NCBI GenBank assembly: GCA_024529925.1
Contig: JAFEUB010000436.1
Location: 1 to 64,000, forward strand
DNA length: 64,000 nucleotides
Direction of reading: 5' to 3'
Source of the DNA: Ophthalmolycus amberensis
Lineage: Eukaryota > Chordata > Actinopteri > Perciformes > Zoarcidae
Both the position numbers and the translations under genes were made by a program. Within the stretch, counting starts at the first letter, position 1; each line of letters begins with the position of its first letter. Shown here piece after piece: positions 60,118 to 64,000 of this stretch. The notes under the pieces are model-generated. The model ran no database searches and had not been told where the DNA came from. It was given only the letters and a program-made list of their open reading frames with translations.

Positions 60118-60380
60118 ACTTGAACTCCTTCGCTTGCGGCAGGCACTCCGTCCCCACCTGGAGGGAGCAATCCACCGGTGTCCGGCAGAGAACCATGGCC
60201 TCAGATTTGGAGGCGCTAACTCTCATCCCCGCCGCTTCACACTCGGCTGCAAACCGCCCCAGTGAATGCTGGAGGCCAACAGGACCACATCATCTGCAAA
60301 CAGCAGAGAGGCGATCCCGAGACCCCCGAACCTGACGTTGACACCTGACCGAGATTTGCGTTGGATGTCTAAGGAGTCTG
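60118..60380 (-). pseudogene. LINE reverse-transcriptase fragment with FADD box
   Basis: Reading the minus strand from about 60365 gives RSGVNVRFGGLGIASLLFAD, then DVVLLASS, in which FADD is the catalytic motif of reverse transcriptase. A small deletion shifts the frame. HSLGRFAAECEAAGMRVSAS then follows, then KSEAMVLCRTPVDCSLQVGT and ECLPQAKEFK, without a stop to about 60118. This is the same LINE type as the 23.1- and 24.7-kb remnants but better preserved, so probably younger. Both ends are truncated. Confidence 0.82.
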
Positions 60381-62587
60381 TAGAAGAAAGAAAAAATATA
60401 TAGTTTGCCGGTTGATCGGTGTGTTGTGAGAAACATCTGGGTTTGAGTTCAGAGCGCCGGGGGAAGTACATGAAAGTGCGCTTTAGAGGATGTGAATGTG
60501 TCGGATTTTTTTTTGACAGAAGAAGCTGCAGTTTGACAAGCGGGGCGCTCCACGGGGGGAACCGGCGCCTTCAGCAGCACAGACCCCCAACACGACCCGC
60601 AGGGCTGCAGAGCGACCACGCGAGGAACAAACCCACACCACTGTCCTTCAGCATAGCAGATCAGTAGTTAGCACCGACCCGGGTTTCATCACCCAGATCT
60701 GTTCACAGTTCACTTTGACTTTTTACATTTTAGAAGATTTCCTCCAGAAAAAAAATAAATATTTTTTTTATTAAATCAAATCAAAGTTTTCCTAATATTT
60801 TCTTTTAATTATTTTCTTCCTCTATTTCTTTTTTCCTTTTTCTTACAACCTAAAAAGCAAGAAATATTCCAAAGCTAGTGACACAAGTTTTTACATTCCT
60901 CCTCTAAAGTCATCTTTTACTGCAGATACAGCAGAATGACTTGATGAGAAATGACTTGATGAGAAAGCATCATTTTTATTTGAATTAGAAGATGTACTGC
61001 TACTACCGCTTCACATACTTCTTCCACTGCTACAGTTTGGACTGCCAGCGCTCTCCTCGTTTCCAATCACAGGCAGGTGGACTCGTGACTCCTAATTACA
61101 CACAGGTGTGAGTGATGGAGCGAGGCCAACGATGCACAAAGACGCTCTCATGTCTGTGAAAGGCAGCCGCTCACATCGGCAGGCCACTGAACAGTTTGTT
61201 GCTTGAGGATTAAAAATACGGAGAGTTAAATGACTTTGAACAATGGACTTTGGCTGACGCCAGGAATCCATGTTTGTTTGCTATTTCGGGCACTGAGTTG
61301 GGTCCATTGAAGCTTTCAGAAATGAGTGTACCAATCATAATCATGACACGGTTTATATGCAAATACTACAGAAATGATAGTGTTTTAGAGAGTAAATGTT
61401 TGGACACAAACTGCTGCGATCAACACATGCATGCTGAACTCATACGATCAAGTATAGAGAGAAGTAACAGAGTCAGCGGGACATCATGTGCTGCCGGCAT
61501 GTTATACATGAAGGTGTGTCCTGCAAACATCGTGGCACGCTGAGAGCAAAAAATAAATTCAGGTAATTGATTTAGAAACGTGCAATGACTGAAATCTAGA
61601 GAAGAAACACATGAGAGGTGCTGAAGAACTGCAGGTGATGGAAGCTGGAGAGGGTGCAATACAAAGGGATTGTTGTTTCTTTTGTTTTTTAATGTGTTTC
61701 ATATTTTGTAGCATTATCCTGCTGTGAACCCACTCCAGATTTCATCAGATTGAGGCAGCACACTGAAGCTGAAGATGCGAGCCAGCGTCCGTCTTTGTGT
61801 TGGAGGCTGACGCGCTGAGGTCATTAAACTGATGGTCCTTGTCAAAATGCCAAAGCACAGTGGAGAGAAATGCGTCGGCCTTTCACAGCCCTCTCCAGGC
61901 TGAGCTGCAGGAAACCGTTCAAGGTGATGATGACCTGACAATGGTGTCTGAGACACAACTGTAATAGCTGTTACACTGAGAGCTCTGGACGTTGGTTCAG
62001 CCTTTGATACTTTTCAAACCAGTACAGCGGCAGGTGAGACCTTTTCCTTTTAACTGCCTGAGTTTCATCCTCTTTTAAAGCTTTAGGAACTGGAAGGTGA
62101 TCTTATATTAATAGAAGATCTTTCTTTCCTCGCACATCAAAGGATTCCGTGTCGCTGTGAGTATTGTGAGACTGACAAGAGGCAGAATGTGACAAGAGGC
62201 AGAATGTAACATCAAGCGATTACGAAGCTCACGGCGCTAAACAGAAGCTGCTTCAAGCTGACCGTAGCTGCTGTTATTGTGTACAATAAAACGCACTGTA
62301 ATCCAACATTCTATCTATCTTTTCTCCATTGAAACACATCAATGAACCTCACTGATGTTCCTTCATCAACATGAACACACACTGCAGTTTGTTTTGACTC
62401 AATCCCACATACAATGAATCCGTAGAGCACCAAATGTGGATTTGTCCGCCGCTGAATGTACTCTCCAATAAATGAATGAATAAATTTCCTCCTGTCTGAG
62501 TAATGTTTGATAAATACTTTATATGTCCATCTGTTTTGGGAAATGATTGTTCCTTTTTTAAACAATGAAACTAGACATTTGTGAGAT
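60381..62587. other. Unannotated sequence
   Basis: Includes a T/A-rich block at 60740-60850, a twice-repeated 17-bp word at 60937-60970 (AATGACTTGATGAGAA core) and another (GACAAGAGGCAGAATGT) at 62174-62190 and 62191-62207. No gene recognised. Confidence 0.42.
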
Positions 62588-62990
62588 GTTTGTGGACTGT
62601 CGTTTTGAAGCCTCGAGTTTTGGCCGTCGCCATTTTTGTTTTTTGCAACCAATGAACAGGAAGTGACCATATTTGGAATGCGGAGGAGAGACGTAGAGAC
62701 GAGGTATCAGTCTGAGCGTCAGCGACCTGTCAATCACCGTGTAGCCCCGCCCTAAAGCATCCCCTGCTTTATGGTCTGTGTGACTCTAAATGGACCATAA
62801 TGTACTAAATGAACATCATGCTGTATTGAAGAAGACTTGAAACTAGAGACTTGAGACCATGAAACTCATGTTTGCAATGTTTACTGAGGTAATAAATCAA
62901 GAGAGAAGTAGAGTCATTTTCTCATAGACTTCTATACAACCAGAGGAGTCGCCCCCTGATGGACACCACAGAGAATGCAGGTTTTAAGAC
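62588..62990 (+). mobile_element. Family A copy
   Basis: Head GTTTGTGGACTGTCGTTTTG, then CAACCAATGAACAGGAAGTG, TAGCCCCGCCCTAAAGCATC, CATAATGTACTAAATGAACA and GTCGCCCCCTGATGGACACC. It lacks the outermost head seen at 41436 and continues into segment X. Confidence 0.8.
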
Positions 62991-63267
62991 GATGCAATTT
63001 ACTGAATAAAAATAAAGAAAATATCCACCTTATCCTTTACAGGCTACAGACCAAACGTGCACATTGCAAACATTTTGGTCAAGCAACTATCTTCAAATCA
63101 GCATCATTGACAAAGAGTTTCCTTCCCTGGATGTAAACAGGTTTGAAGGCTCTGCAACGTGACACAAGTCGATGTACAGAAGCGGCCGAGACAAAATAAA
63201 ACATGTCGGTCTGAGAGAAGGTTTGTGAGGAGAGTGAAGCTTCTGGTTCCATCTGAGACCTGGTCTC
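62991..63267 (-). repeat. Segment X, inverted mate of 58.13-58.47 kb
   Basis: AATTTACTGAATAAAAATAA, GCAACTATCTTCAAATCAGC, TTTCCTTCCCTGGATGTAAA, GTCGATGTACAGAAGCGG and CTGAGACCTGGTCTCATT are reverse complements of the 58-kb segment in order. Small insertions (for example 63022-63035 and 63055-63080) separate the copies. Confidence 0.75.
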
Positions 63268-64000
63268 ATTCTACTATTGCTGTTAACTCTGGAAAACGCA
63301 TTGTGGTCCACACAGCTTTTAACAACAGAACGTGAACAAGTCCAAATGAAACAAGATGAAAGCTCGAGGTATGCACTTTGATTTGGGACATAAATTACTT
63401 CATCCAGATTTAATTGACATTGAGAACGAATTCCAACACAAGTTATGTTTTAAGATGAAAATAGTACTTGCCTTTCCCTCACTTTCAGTCGCTGTTATGT
63501 GATAACATTGAAAACTTGTGGAGTGGGTTGAACTCACTTATATCACAGACTTCTCTTTTCTTATTGCCTGGTCCGACATCTTCAACTGAAATTGAATGAG
63601 ATTTAAATGCTAATAAATAATCGACAGTGAACACTGACTCTTTGTAAACTGATAAGAATTTTGTTACGTAATTTAGAACATTACTCTGAAACACAAAGGA
63701 AAGGGAAACTCAATGTGCCGTAATCACATAACTAGTACTTCTGGCCAAAGTCTCTGCTGTTCAGCAACGTTTACATTGTCTTGTTGTGAAATAGAAAAAG
63801 CAACATTTTTGCTTTGTGAAATGTTTGCTTGTGAACCTTACTACATGGCATCTGGACCGTTTCTATAATGGCATCTCTTACTGTACAACAGGAACGGCTG
63901 CTTGTCTTTACGCTTTGCTCCCAGTCTTCCTAACAGCTCCACCTGTTGCGTCTTTGCAAACTCTCATCTCAAACTTGTAGTAGAACAGCTCCCGTCTTCA
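63268..64000. other. Unannotated sequence
   Basis: No gene or repeat recognised to the window end. Confidence 0.4.

Overview
The window looks like nuclear DNA from a ray-finned fish, probably a percomorph. The evidence is the very high density of (CA)n, (CT)n and longer tandem repeats, decayed non-LTR retrotransposon pieces of types common in teleosts, and several dispersed repeats that I recognise from teleost genomes. The organism call is inference, because no single-copy gene is present to anchor it. I found no convincing protein-coding gene, tRNA, rRNA or CRISPR array. The longest open frames are either read-through of tandem repeats whose period is a multiple of three, or unsupported frames of about 200 codons or less, near what chance gives in 64 kb. 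The window is best read as intergenic or deep intronic sequence.

Layout. 0-15 kb: scattered microsatellites, a 16/14-bp minisatellite (3.0 kb), a 17-copy heptamer (3.5 kb), a fold-back copy of dispersed family A (10.3 kb), and a cluster of (TG)/(CA) tracts (14.1-14.6 kb). 16.6-25 kb: four degenerate LINE reverse-transcriptase fragments, a 42-copy 27-bp array (18.4-19.6 kb), a cluster of perfect hairpins (21.2 kb), a G27 tract and an (AT)n block. 27.2-29.2 kb: a tandem-repeat hotspot led by a 47-copy 29-bp array. 30-36 kb: a MITE-like element with a triplicated end, a perfect 12-bp hairpin and two purine-rich strand-asymmetric blocks. 39.3-40.5 kb: a 1.2-kb CpG-dense 11-bp array. 41-48 kb: two family A copies side by side, a family A tail, a family T copy and a long teleost dispersed element. 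49-56 kb: mostly repeat-poor, with candidate conserved noncoding segments. 56.1-56.8 kb: family T with a 31-copy 15-bp array. 58-63.3 kb: a pile of transposable elements, including an inverted pair of about 0.7-0.8 kb arms around a 3.7-kb spacer.

The most interesting observation is that one dispersed family (called T here) appears to have seeded two unrelated minisatellites at two loci from two different internal segments. The 27-bp array at 18.4 kb matches a near-dimer still present as about two units in the copy at 56.1 kb. The 15-bp array at 56.4 kb matches a single 15-bp segment in the copy at 45.3 kb at 14 of 15 positions. Family names A, T and X are labels for this report only. No database search was possible.
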